A DNA stretch of 15,839 nucleotides from assembly GCF_000003605.2 (NCBI RefSeq), contig NW_003125895.1:106892-122730 (forward strand), written 5' to 3'. Made by a program: the position numbers and the translations under genes. Positions 8,392 through 15,839 of this stretch are shown piece by piece. This stretch comes from Saccoglossus kowalevskii. Taxonomy: Eukaryota > Hemichordata > Enteropneusta > Harrimaniidae. Within the stretch, counting starts at the first letter, position 1; every line of letters starts with the position of its first letter. The notes under the pieces were generated by a model. The model saw nothing but the letters and a program-made list of their open reading frames with translations, was not told the origin of the DNA and made no database searches.

Positions 8392-8700
8392 TCAATAGAG
8401 TACATTCCCAGGATTCCGAAGAATGTATTCTCTGATGTTGGTGAACGACTTTTTTTCTCGTAGTTTTAAAATTCTCTTTGAATTTTGAATTAATTCCTCC
8501 CCCAATTGTGTTTTGCATTCCCAGAATAGGTGCTCCATTGTTCCCTCTTTACAATATTTATATTCATCATGAGTTCGAAGTTTGTTCTGGAAAGAGTAAT
8601 AATTTGTGGCAAGAATGTGATGTACAATTTTTAACTAAGATTTCCAAAGTTTTTTTCCCAATCTGTCTGGTTTGCATATCCTTTATCATCCCTTTTTGGA
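8392..8700 (-). pseudogene. C-terminal fragment of a second LINE insertion
   Basis: On the minus strand one frame reads DWEKNFGNLS and ITFLPQIITLSRTNF (about 8690-8585). After a frameshift another reads EYKYCKEGTMEHLFWECKTQ, then LGEELIQNSKRI, and ends at a stop at 8394-8392. The order W-K-F, Q-I-L-TN, and C-E-G-EHLFWEC is the usual C-terminal block of CR1/L2-like LINE polyproteins, downstream of the RT. It lies upstream (minus sense) of the RT fragment at 7240-6430, so the two cannot be one colinear copy. Confidence 0.7.
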
Positions 8701-8739
8701 TTGATACCGGACTCGATTTCCTTCTTGTGAAATTAAGAC

Positions 8740-9118
8740 CAGAAGTACTTGTTCCCCATTTACTATTGCGCTACAACCACAACTCAAAACACACACGAAC
8801 ACAAACGCGGAAATCCCGGTGTCATGACGTCGTGACCTCACTGCTGTCTTTCGCAGATGACTTATTCGCACTCTTCGGGGAAAGTTGTAATTATTTTTAT
8901 ACAAAAATGATTACAGTTTCAATTTATTGTTTAATCATCTTATAACACATATAACGCAATAACCATTATAAATATATTACAACACAACTTTTGAAACGGC
9001 GTTTGTTATTTGCGAAAACACAAGCTATAAATAAAGCAAAAGGTCAAACGAACTCACGCTGCTGATCGAGAGACAGTGGTTTTTGTGTTACGTTCGTTTT
9101 ATCTCTTACATTGTCAAC
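8740..9118 (+). promoter_or_regulatory. Probable ARMC8 promoter and 5' UTR
   Basis: CpGs are much denser here than in flanking DNA. A near-palindrome TCATGACGTCGTGA (8822-8835) contains a cAMP-response-element-like TGACGTCG. A TATA-like box lies at 9026, and the presumed coding start is at 9119. Inferred from composition and motifs only. Confidence 0.45.
9026..9033 (+). promoter_or_regulatory. TATA-like box TATAAATA upstream of ARMC8
   Basis: TATAAATA lies 93 bp upstream of the ARMC8 ATG. Transcription would be expected about 30 bp downstream, near 9056-9062, leaving a 5' UTR of about 60 nt. In AT-rich DNA such a match can occur by chance. Confidence 0.35.
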
Positions 9119-9142
9119 ATGATTGAGTCAATGATACTTGGG
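9119..9142 (+). CDS. ARMC8: ARMC8 exon 1, coding part (8 codons)
   Basis: ATG ATT GAG TCA ATG ATA CTT GGG, then donor GTGAGT (9143). The ATG context is TCAACATGA (A at -3). Phase 0 fits exon 2 exactly, giving MIESMILG-EDVNPSQ. This exon is too short to be recognised by similarity. It is chosen because it follows a CpG-rich, TATA-containing region and is in phase. Confidence 0.6.
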
Positions 9143-12100
9143 GTGAGTTCAAAACATGACGCTAGTTAAATTTGTGTTGCTATCGAATAATGTAGAACAA
9201 GTTCAATGGAAAATTTGATCGATATTATCGAACTGTACCAAAAATCAGGGATCTAATGACCAGTGGACGTTCGTACCAGATTTAAGCTTATCATGGATTG
9301 TTTTGGAATAGTTTCGAAATGTGAATTTTCTCGAACTTTCGTGGTAATGTTTTCTTGTATAGCCTTTTTTATACGATGTTGAGCGTAGTTTTATGATTTT
9401 TATGCGTTTCATGTGTCTCAAACGTTTAAATTATTGCACCAGTGCGGTAAGAAAAATGTAATTTGAATGACCCGCCCTCGTTCACTGCCGGTAAACAGCA
9501 CATAAGAAATGCAAGACATTGATATACGAGCTATCTTTGCATAAATTATGTCTGAATGTGACGTAACAGCGCAAATATAAACAAATTGTCATCAGACAGA
9601 GTTTTCGCCCTGGATCCACATCTCTGTTTGAGTTAGTGTTATTTACTTTTGGTCGTCAGCCACACACTTAACACTGTCATGGATCTTGCTATTTATTTTA
9701 TAAATTATGTTGCAGAAATAGGTAAATACGTGTGTGTGCAGTAGTCAGCATTACAGTGCCACAGAATAACTTGAGTGACTTCATTAAATCTCAGACAACT
9801 AATAAACAGACTGGCAATGCAGGGTTTTCTATTGAAGTAATGTGTGCCACGTTTGTTTAGGTTATCAGTTCTTATCATATCTAGTAAATGTTGTGGAACA
9901 ACAAGATTATCATTAGATCTCACAAAATAATGCAAGATCTATTCATATTCCAATCAACTATTGTGAGACATAAACTCAGAAAGTGACACAGACGACAGTA
10001 GTTGTTCGCGAATTACTCCATGGGTAATTCGTATTACCTTCATGACCACATCGAAATTCGAAAATTACATTTACGGAAGAATTTAGCAAATCTGAGGACG
10101 ATAGTTACGAACAATTCGTATATCGCGTACTATGAAGTCGAACTCGACAAAAATAACACACCCTCAGTTTTTACCGCTAACCGGATCACACTGATACGCT
10201 GAGAGATATCATGTATATGACACCAGCTATCCAATGTTTCGGCACCTCTGAACACAGAAAATGAAACTGCTAACACACAAAGTAGTATGATTACTCGAAA
10301 TGCTGCGATAGGCCTTTCTCAAAAAAATGTTCGAAACCTTCCACAAAATCCGCAACAGCGAGAAATATCGTTTCAAAGTTGCTCATTATATATTCAAAAA
10401 CTATTCAAGGTATATTCTAAGACATTCAGTTACTTGTAACTCGTCTAAATGTTGGTTGATTCTTAAAATTCGTACACGGCTGCAAAGGTAAAAATTTCCG
10501 TTGTTTTAAAAATGTCCGAATATGTTTTACGAAGAAATACACAATTTCTGAAGTAGTGAGAAGTGTGCAGAATATCTGGTGTTCAGTAAACTTTGACGGT
10601 GTCTATGCCAATACAAATAAGCATGGCACTCGTAGCATGTAGAATTAAGCCGATTAATACCTTGAATATAGACGTTGCCAGTTTATTACGGTAGTTGTCT
10701 GAGATGAATAAATGCATTTCCACTGTTCTTCACATTTGACCAATCTGTCCGATTATGGTAATAAATTTACTGCATTACTAAACTTGACTAAATTGAATGT
10801 AGTTATACTCTCACATTCTTCCTTATAAAATGCAGAACATTCGATTTCACTTCATTTACTTGATTTCTTTGTTTTTTATCCCACCTAAATGCATGTCTTG
10901 ATATCCCCTACGTTTATGTAGTTAATTCTACCAGTAAAACATTATCATATACAGTATTAACGTTAGTGTGTTCATCAATATGTATCCCGTTTTGCATGTA
11001 TTGAATATTTCTGCTGCTAGGTTGTTTATATATTTTATTTATTTATTTATTGTATATATCTACTTCCATTACTCAGAAGAAATACACTCTCACTAATATA
11101 AATTTATTTATTAATTTTATGTATTTATTTCCATTTCTCAGAAGAAATACACTCCCACTAATATAAATTTATTTATACCTTCAATACAATGGTTCATGTG
11201 TGTATCTATTGGAGTTGTTCATCTAACAAAGCAGATACTTGTATCTGTATGTTTTAATATACAGTTTACGATTTTGAGAGCATGTTGCAAAAGCTCCCTA
11301 GCTCCGATACCATCCAAATAGAATTCATTAAAAAATATTTATTAGATTGCAAGAAAGTTGTTAATAATTTATCCCAAATTACTTGCATATTGTGTTTAAC
11401 TTTTTGGCTTTTAATGTAGGGTATTGCCTCAAAGCTACACTACACATCAAAAGTATTGTCGAGATGCCCACGATTTGAAAAACCTGTAACTTTCTTACCA
11501 AAATGACAATGAATTGTATCAGAGGTACATTACTTGGGGTTTGCAACTACAGTGACATGATACCAAGATCCCGTTTCAATCTCGCTCACGCATAAGCGTT
11601 CGAACTCAGAAAAATTTGAATGCGCATGCCCGAGGTAACTCTGGATACTGGGATGTCCAGGTGGATCAAAATAGCTGCTCACGATATGACGGATTACGAT
11701 AACTATATTTTCAGTACATTTTCGATGTATTACATTTTTTCACTATGAATGTGGTAATACATGTTTTATTATTTTATTACAAACCGCCTATCTCATGTCA
11801 GAAGGTCGTAGCACCAGTCTCGCTATCTACGAGATGAGACTTGAATGGGATCTTGACATGATGTCACCATACAGTACTATGCGCATTGCAAACCCCAAGT
11901 AATGTACCTCTGATTGTATGTATATGCACAATACAATAAATCTGACACTTCTAATGAACATTGTCATTATTTTGCATTATCATTCGATTGTACGGACACG
12001 AAAATTCAATAGTTTTATCACACGTTTTTTTTTTTTTTACTGTTGTTTTGCTATGGCGCGTCATCCCATTAGCATAAATTTTGCATAACTGTTTCAATGT

Positions 12101-14936
12101 TTAACATTTTATAAGTAATCATGATACATGTATTGTGAATTTGTAGTGACCAATCGCGATTCTATGCAACTCAATCAGGCTCTAAGGGCAGGAATTTTTT
12201 TGTTAGCAGCTGTAACTCTGTTTTACATAACTTTGCATTGATAGCTCTGCAAGTTTTCAATTGAATATGCCCGAGCCTTGCAGATTTCGGATTTTATGAA
12301 GGGTCAGATTTTAGCGCAGCATACTTCGGGGAGGAATAATTGTGCAATAGCTTGTTCTTTGGGGATTTCTGAACATTAATTGTGTTCGTTATAATCTGAC
12401 AAAAATGGAAATGTATGGAAATGTGGCAAATTTACCAAGATCTGGCAGACCAAGAGGAATAACAGTGTGTAAAGACTGGACAATTTGCGGATCAGTATGC
12501 AAGCCTGGTTCAAAAGAGCACCAAGAATACGCAATGAAATAGAAACTAATTACGGGAAAAATATTTACATATATGTGAAGTAACATGAACACATATGTGG
12601 CTAAGAAAAAACCTCTCATGACACACCCCCAGAAACAAGCACAAATAGTTTATGCCTGCACCCATGCACAGTGGACCTATGAGGATTGGAGTCGAGTTAT
12701 GTGGTTGGATGAATCAAGGTTTAAGCTGTTTCGCAGCGTTGTCCGCGTATATGTTAGCCGGTGACCACATGAATCATACAGCGACAATTGTCTTATACCA
12801 ACTGTTAAAATACGACGGTGGCAGTGTTATGATATAGGGATGTTTCAGTGCTAAAGGTGTTGGACATGTGTGTAAATGCTATGAACGAACCAATTTGAAT
12901 ATCTTAATATTCTAGAAAATCACATGATACCGAGTGTACGCGAGACTATGGGACCAGATTTCCTGTTTCAGCATGACAATGCACCTAGCGACGCACACGT
13001 GTTTATTTACTTGATTCATTGACCTCTTACGTCACTTTAATTGGGAAACCCCATAGACGCAGAGGCATGTGTTGGAAGCAATACTATTTCTTTTGTCTTG
13101 GAGGGTTGTTATAACAAATTATATATTGTTTGCTAGCTAAAATCACAAACTTTGTTTCTTTGGAAAAAAAATCAATTTATATTAATCCGTTAGTATAAAA
13201 TGTTGTCGTCCCGACAATACTTTTGACGCGTAGTGTGTCTCAGATTCTTTATATGCATTTTGAAAGATTGATACGTAATCTAAATTATATTTTACACACA
13301 CATCTATTTCTTTTAATGGTAAGTAGATAATTGCCTAAATTCACCCATAACTGCAGTATTTGTTTGTTCTGTCACACATGTTTCAGATAATATATTCCAG
13401 TCTGACTCGCTCTTGAACACGTTACTACTGGTACAGTTTTATATGCACATTTTTTGTTTTCATTGTAGGAGGATGTAAATCCAAGTCAGATAATTGTTGA
13501 CAGCCTTTCTACAACAGATACACAGCAGTTACTGCTAGCATTAAGGTAATCTAATAGTAAGACCATTTTTCGGTTCATTTGAGATCCCACATTACCGGTA
13601 TGTGTGAAATCAATCATAAAAACAGGACAAACAAAGGTCATATCATTGTAGTAATGACAAACATCACATGGGATTTGACAAACGCAACTGAATTGTAATT
13701 GATTCAATGGTGAGGAAAGAGGTAGTTATGTTCAAGTAATGGGAATTTACTGACTAATAGTAAATGTACAAGTATAGGAGATTTACTGAAAAAAAATCAT
13801 TTTGTTATATGACGAATTTGGAGTTTTACTAGTTTTTATACATGTAGCTGATTTCACTAGTGAATTTTCTACCCAGATGTACATGGCACACCTGCAACAT
13901 GTATGTGTATTCACAAGCCACTCCGTGCAATTCTTCATTAATCACCTGCTTAGCTTGTTCATGAATGCTTTACAGCTTTGCTGATCAAACGAAATGTGGT
14001 TTGAGTCTTGGGCTTTGCCACTGAAAAAAATATCTCCTATAAAAATCAAGATGGAAGTTGCACTCTGTCACAAGCTCATAATGAGATAACAAATTTAGTT
14101 TTAAACTGTCTGATTGACAAATAAATGTGGACAGTTTGCAATCAACGAAATTCTAGAGAAAAGTGTTGTGACAAGGCAGTAAGTGTAGACTAGATGTTGT
14201 CTATTATCGTAGGACAATCTATGTATAATAGACAAGCGAAATGGTCTGAGGCTGTGAACGGGCCTTACATACGGGTCTGTCTACGTATGCGAGTTCCTAT
14301 ACTATTGTACTAAAGTTGTAGAGACAGCTTTCAGTAATAACACAGAATTCTCTGCTGTCCATGTCTTTATGTAGCGATTCACCAGGTTATTCGTGAGTGG
14401 AACTGAAGGCATTCTGAATGGCTGGATTCCAGGCTACAATGAGTGTGATACAAAATATATAAATAATAAATAAAAAAAAATGCAAGTAGTCTTGTGTTAT
14501 CTTGGCAATTTTGTTAACAAGCTTTTTTCATCACAAATTTACAAAACAGTTCTGTTTAAAGTCTGTACTTTCCTTCAGAAGTTTAGAACAAAAATTTAAG
14601 TAAAAACTGAAAATTGTTCTAAATTTTGTCTGTTGGCTCCAAAATTATGGTTCATTTCCAAAAATATTGAAGAGTTTAAGAAATAAAGTACAGACAAATT
14701 TCTGGTGTTGAAATGGTTAGACTAGGTTGTGCTTGAGCTGTGCACATTGTACAAGCCTGTTATTGGAATGAACTGCTGTTGACAAGAATGCTTGCTTGTT
14801 GAGCTGATTGTACTATCTGCTGTGAATAACAACTTGTGTGATAAACTTTGTCTTTCTTTTGCAGGCAGATGAAGAATGTTGTTATTGGTAGTAACAGACA
14901 AAAGTCCAATATGATTCTATGTGGAGCCATTCCAAA
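9119..14936 (+). CDS. ARMC8: Armadillo repeat-containing protein 8, N-terminal part (3 exons, runs off right edge)
   Basis: ARMC8 is an armadillo-repeat scaffold subunit of the CTLH (GID) E3 ubiquitin ligase. Joining 9119-9142, 13469-13545 and 14865-14936 gives 173 nt (57 codons plus 2 bases) with GT-AG boundaries and matching phases. The product has VDSL..TDTQQLLLALRQ, then MKNVVIGSNRQKSN, then MILCGAIPK. It aligns without gaps to the start of the first armadillo region of vertebrate ARMC8 (VDRLFDPDPQ...MKNAVIGNNKQKANL, recalled from memory). The full protein is about 650-670 residues, so under 10 percent is present. Its position head to head with DBR1 supports the call, since I recall the same pair in human. 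The next exon was not found before 15839. Confidence 0.88.
9143..11437 (+). other. ARMC8 intron 1, left part
   Basis: Opens with GTGAGT. It has a moderately CpG-rich stretch to about 9660, then AT-rich sequence, a (TTTA) run at about 11028-11052 and one 65-bp duplication. Open frames 9705-9935 (minus) and 10002-10202 (plus) contain no domain I recognise. Confidence 0.6.
11064..11177. repeat. 65-bp direct duplication
   Basis: The block TTCCATT(A)CTCAGAAGAAATACACTC(T/C)CACTAATATAAATTTATTTAT starts at 11064 and again at 11129 with only two or three differences over about 49 bp, separated by AT-rich filler. It is a simple two-copy tandem duplication. Confidence 0.85.
11513..11519. repeat. Left 7-bp target-site duplication (ATTGTAT) of the nested MITE
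   Basis: ATTGTAT directly abuts the left terminal repeat at 11520 and is repeated at 11913-11919 immediately after the right terminal repeat. Confidence 0.85.
11520..11912. mobile_element. MITE nested in the Tc1-like element, with 27-bp perfect terminal inverted repeats
   Basis: 11520-11546 (CAGAGGTACATTACTTGGGG plus TTTGCAA) and 11886-11912 are perfect inverted repeats. Imperfect inverted similarity continues inward for about 50 bp more (GTGACAT.AT..CAAGATCCC near 11552 and its complement near 11845). The 7-bp target duplication ATTGTAT lies at 11513-11519 and 11913-11919. The element is 393 bp with no coding capacity. The CAG start and 7-bp duplication suggest a hAT- or P-like source, unresolved. 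Confidence 0.88.
12410..13080 (+). pseudogene. Broken Tc1-like DDE transposase
   Basis: Recognisable pieces in order are: GNVANLPRSGRPR (about 12418-12456), the linker after the paired-like DNA-binding domain; KKPLMTHPQKQAQIVYA then WTYEDWSRVMWLDESRFKLF, with RVYVSR (about 12605-12760), carrying the first catalytic Asp (DES); KYDGGSVMI-stop-GCFSAKGVG (about 12811-12864), where TAG replaces the usual Trp codon; and MGPDFLFQHDNAP (about 12950-12990), with the second Asp. Frameshifts occur before KYDGG and YLNILE. After HDNAP the family's SPDLNPIEHVWD block, which holds the third acidic residue, is missing, with only TQRHVLEA-like remnants. It cannot encode an active enzyme. Confidence 0.85.
13236..13468 (+). 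other. ARMC8 intron 1, right part
   Basis: Unique sequence ending in the T-rich tract TTTTTTGTTTTCATTGTAG that forms the exon 2 acceptor. Nothing else seen. Confidence 0.6.
13469..13545 (+). CDS. ARMC8: ARMC8 exon 2
   Basis: The acceptor is TTTTCATTGTAG|GAG (AG at 13467-13468). The 77-bp exon encodes EDVNPSQIIVDSLSTTDTQQ then LLLAL. It ends TTA AG|GTAATC (GT at 13546-13547), phase 2, so AG plus the next G gives Arg. The VDSL...D.Q..L segment matches the N-terminus of vertebrate ARMC8. Confidence 0.88.
13546..14864 (+). other. ARMC8 intron 2
   Basis: Bounded by GTAATC and TTTCTTTTGCAG. It contains two weak inverted-repeat pairs (TATAGGAGAT at 13773 with its complement at 14032; GTCTGTACTTT at 14562 with its complement at 14685). 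No gene or RNA was recognised; frames 13802-13984 and 14760-15026 have no domain. Confidence 0.6.
13773..14041. repeat. Short inverted repeat pair, possible small MITE
   Basis: TATAGGAGAT at 13773-13782 and ATCTCCTATA at 14032-14041 are perfect inverted copies. A-runs near CTGAAAAAAA follow inside both ends. The 10-bp length makes chance pairing possible in AT-rich DNA. Confidence 0.3.
14865..14936 (+). CDS. ARMC8: ARMC8 exon 3
   Basis: The acceptor is TTTCTTTTGCAG|G (AG at 14863-14864). The 72-bp exon encodes QMKNVVIGSNRQKSNMILCG then AIPK. It ends CCA AA|GTATGT (GT at 14937-14938), phase 2. MKN.VIG.N.QK.N....GA.P is the most conserved stretch of the ARMC8 N-terminus. The alternative AG four bases further in (GCAGGCAG|A) would shift the frame. 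Confidence 0.92.
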
Positions 14937-15334
14937 GTATGTATGTAAAAACATGACTGTAGACAGAATGAAAACAAATTTCTGTAATATGTCATAGAAG
15001 GTTATAATCCACTCTGTTTGAGTCAATTTCCAATGTTTATAATTTAACTACAATGATTTTTACCAGTAAACATATACCAGTTAAAATTTTTAGACAAAGT
15101 CTGAAAATGAAGACTGGTGAATTGGACTTTATCCAGATTAGTCAGTCCATTCAGGCTCAGATTTAAACCTATTTCATTCAATCTTTGCACAAAGACAGAT
15201 GTCCACCACACGGCCATTTTATTGTGAATCTGCAACAAAATCAATCATTTCTATTCTTCTTCTTTGTGTATAGTGTAAGATCTTAGGATGTATATACATT
15301 TTATAAATATACATTCAACCTTAGCTTGTCTCTA
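14937..15334 (+). other. ARMC8 intron 3, first part; nothing seen
   Basis: Begins GTATGT. No block resembling the next ARMC8 exon was found in this stretch or up to the window end. The minus frame 15044-15244 has no recognised domain. Confidence 0.55.
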
Positions 15335-15839
15335 CAGTCAAACCTGTGTATAGCAACCACCCAAGGTACTTCATTGAAATGGTATTTATATAGAGGTTGA
15401 ATTAATTCAGTGGATCTCTTATATTTGACATATTTGTCCAGAAAATAATGAGATGGTACCGTAAGTCAAAATCCAATAAATTTGACTTGAGGAAACAACA
15501 ATTTGTTTCATAAAGAGCTAATTATTAATGTTTTTAAACAAAGGTAAATCTGCAAAAATATTTTTTAAAGTGATAGGCAAGGTAGTCTATTAACGCAGGT
15601 TGCTTATGCATTATGCCTTGGAACTGCCTAAAAGTGGTAACCTATAGACAGGTAGATGGTCTTTACACAGGTTACTCATACATTATGCCTTGAGACTGCC
15701 TAAAAGTGGTCACTATAGACAGGTAGGTGGTCTTTACACAGGTTGCTTGTACATTATACCTTGAGACTGCCTAAAAGTGGTAACTATAGACAGGTACAGT
15801 AGGTGGTCTTTACACAGGTTACTCGTACATTTATGCTTT
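15335..15839. mobile_element. Possible transposon: terminus CAGTCAAACCTGTGTATAG plus internal array, right end outside window
   Basis: CAGTCAAACCTGTGTATAGC at 15335 looks like a DNA-transposon terminus. ACCTGTGTATAG (15342-15353) matches, at 11 of 12 positions in inverted orientation, the CTATAGACAGGT found in each unit of the tandem array at 15575-15839. This inverted relation suggests one element whose other end lies beyond 15839. Inference only. Confidence 0.4.
15575..15839. repeat. 72-bp tandem repeat array, continues past the right edge
   Basis: About 3.5 units. CAGGTT starts at 15596, 15668, 15739 and 15815, so the periods are 72, 71 and 76; the last unit has a 5-bp insertion, ACAGT, after CAGGT. 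Shared core blocks are ATTATGCCTTGAGACTGCCT, AAAAGTGGT, CTATAGACAGGTAG and GGTCTTTACACAGGTT. The first unit is the most diverged. Confidence 0.92.

Larger units (their letters stand above)
11438..13235 (+). mobile_element. Tc1/mariner-superfamily transposon, inactive, interrupted by a MITE
   Basis: The left end CACTACACATCAAAAGTATT (11438) continues GTCGAGA. The right end is its inverted copy finishing AATACTTTTGACGCGTAGTG (13235), giving terminal repeats of about 28 bp with few differences. The flanks are TA (11436-11437) and TG (13236-13237), consistent with a TA target duplication with one mutation. Without the nested MITE and its target duplication the element is about 1.4 kb, a normal size for the superfamily. 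It sits in ARMC8 intron 1 in the gene's orientation. Confidence 0.85.

Noticed and set aside
8478-8945. 155-residue plus-strand open frame
   Set aside because: It is antisense to the LINE C-terminal relic, then runs into the presumed ARMC8 promoter; no domain is recognisable.
9679-9721. Alternative ARMC8 first exon: ATG GAT CTT ... ATAG followed by GTAAAT
   Set aside because: It would end in phase 1, whereas exon 2 needs phase 0; joining it shifts the ARMC8 frame.
9705-9935. 76-residue minus-strand open frame with fairly protein-like composition (SNDNLVVPQHLLDMIRTDNL)
   Set aside because: I could not match it to any family; possibly a retroelement scrap, but there is not enough to call it.
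12389-12619. 76-residue minus-strand open frame
   Set aside because: Antisense to the Tc1-like transposase relic.
14562-14695. Inverted pair GTCTGTACTTT / AAAGTACAGAC
   Set aside because: Only 11 bp is perfect, with weak flanking similarity and no target duplication; likely chance or a very old remnant.
15326-15337. CTTGTCTCTACAG as an acceptor for the next ARMC8 exon
   Set aside because: The following sequence does not encode the expected leucine-rich continuation and matches a transposon-like terminus instead.
1-15839. tRNA, rRNA, CRISPR or riboswitch signals
   Set aside because: No cloverleaf with A/B boxes, no rRNA blocks, and the tandem arrays lack alternating unique spacers, so they are minisatellites.

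Overview
The window reads as nuclear DNA from an invertebrate animal, probably a marine bilaterian; I cannot place the phylum. It is AT-rich, its genes are split by GT-AG introns, and the spaces are filled with DNA-transposon and LINE relics and tandem repeats. There are no bacterial operons and no convincing tRNA, rRNA or CRISPR.

Two protein-coding genes lie head to head. On the minus strand (about 6130 down to beyond position 1) is the 5' part of DBR1, the RNA lariat debranching enzyme. Four coding exons (3861-3665, 2363-2239, 1544-1378, 548-422) join in phase to give residues 1-205, and the rest runs off the left edge. A likely noncoding first exon ends at 6028. On the plus strand is the 5' end of ARMC8, an armadillo-repeat subunit of the CTLH/GID ubiquitin ligase. 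Its exons (9119-9142, 13469-13545, 14865-14936) also join in phase, and it runs off the right edge. As I recall, DBR1 and ARMC8 are also divergent neighbours in human, so this looks like conserved microsynteny.

The most striking feature is in DBR1. Two consecutive coding introns each begin with a minisatellite grown from the preceding exon-intron junction. Array A (1794-2272, 54-bp unit) repeats the last 34 bp of coding exon 2 plus the first 20 bp of its intron. Array B (3043-3692, about 65-bp unit) repeats the end of coding exon 1 plus about 40 bp of intron. Together they place 17 extra, intact GTAAGT 5' splice sites downstream of the two authentic donors. In both introns the reading frame stops immediately after the authentic donor (AAG TAA or AAG TGA), so use of any decoy donor would make a premature stop. 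A third, unrelated array of about 25 bp (2437-2870) also lies in intron 1. This arrangement, in the gene whose product opens intron lariats, is the best candidate here for something undescribed.

The remainder, left to right: an inverted pair of MITE copies (4136-4356 and 4681-4830) in the presumed 5' UTR intron; a small array (5576-5670); the presumed DBR1 promoter (6030-6200); a decayed LINE reverse transcriptase (6430-7240, minus) and a separate LINE C-terminal relic (8392-8700, minus) between the genes; the presumed ARMC8 promoter (8740-9118); a dead Tc1-like transposon (11438-13235) in ARMC8 intron 1 with a younger MITE (11520-11912) inside it; and a 72-bp tandem array (15575-15839) next to a transposon-like terminus (15335) at the right edge.
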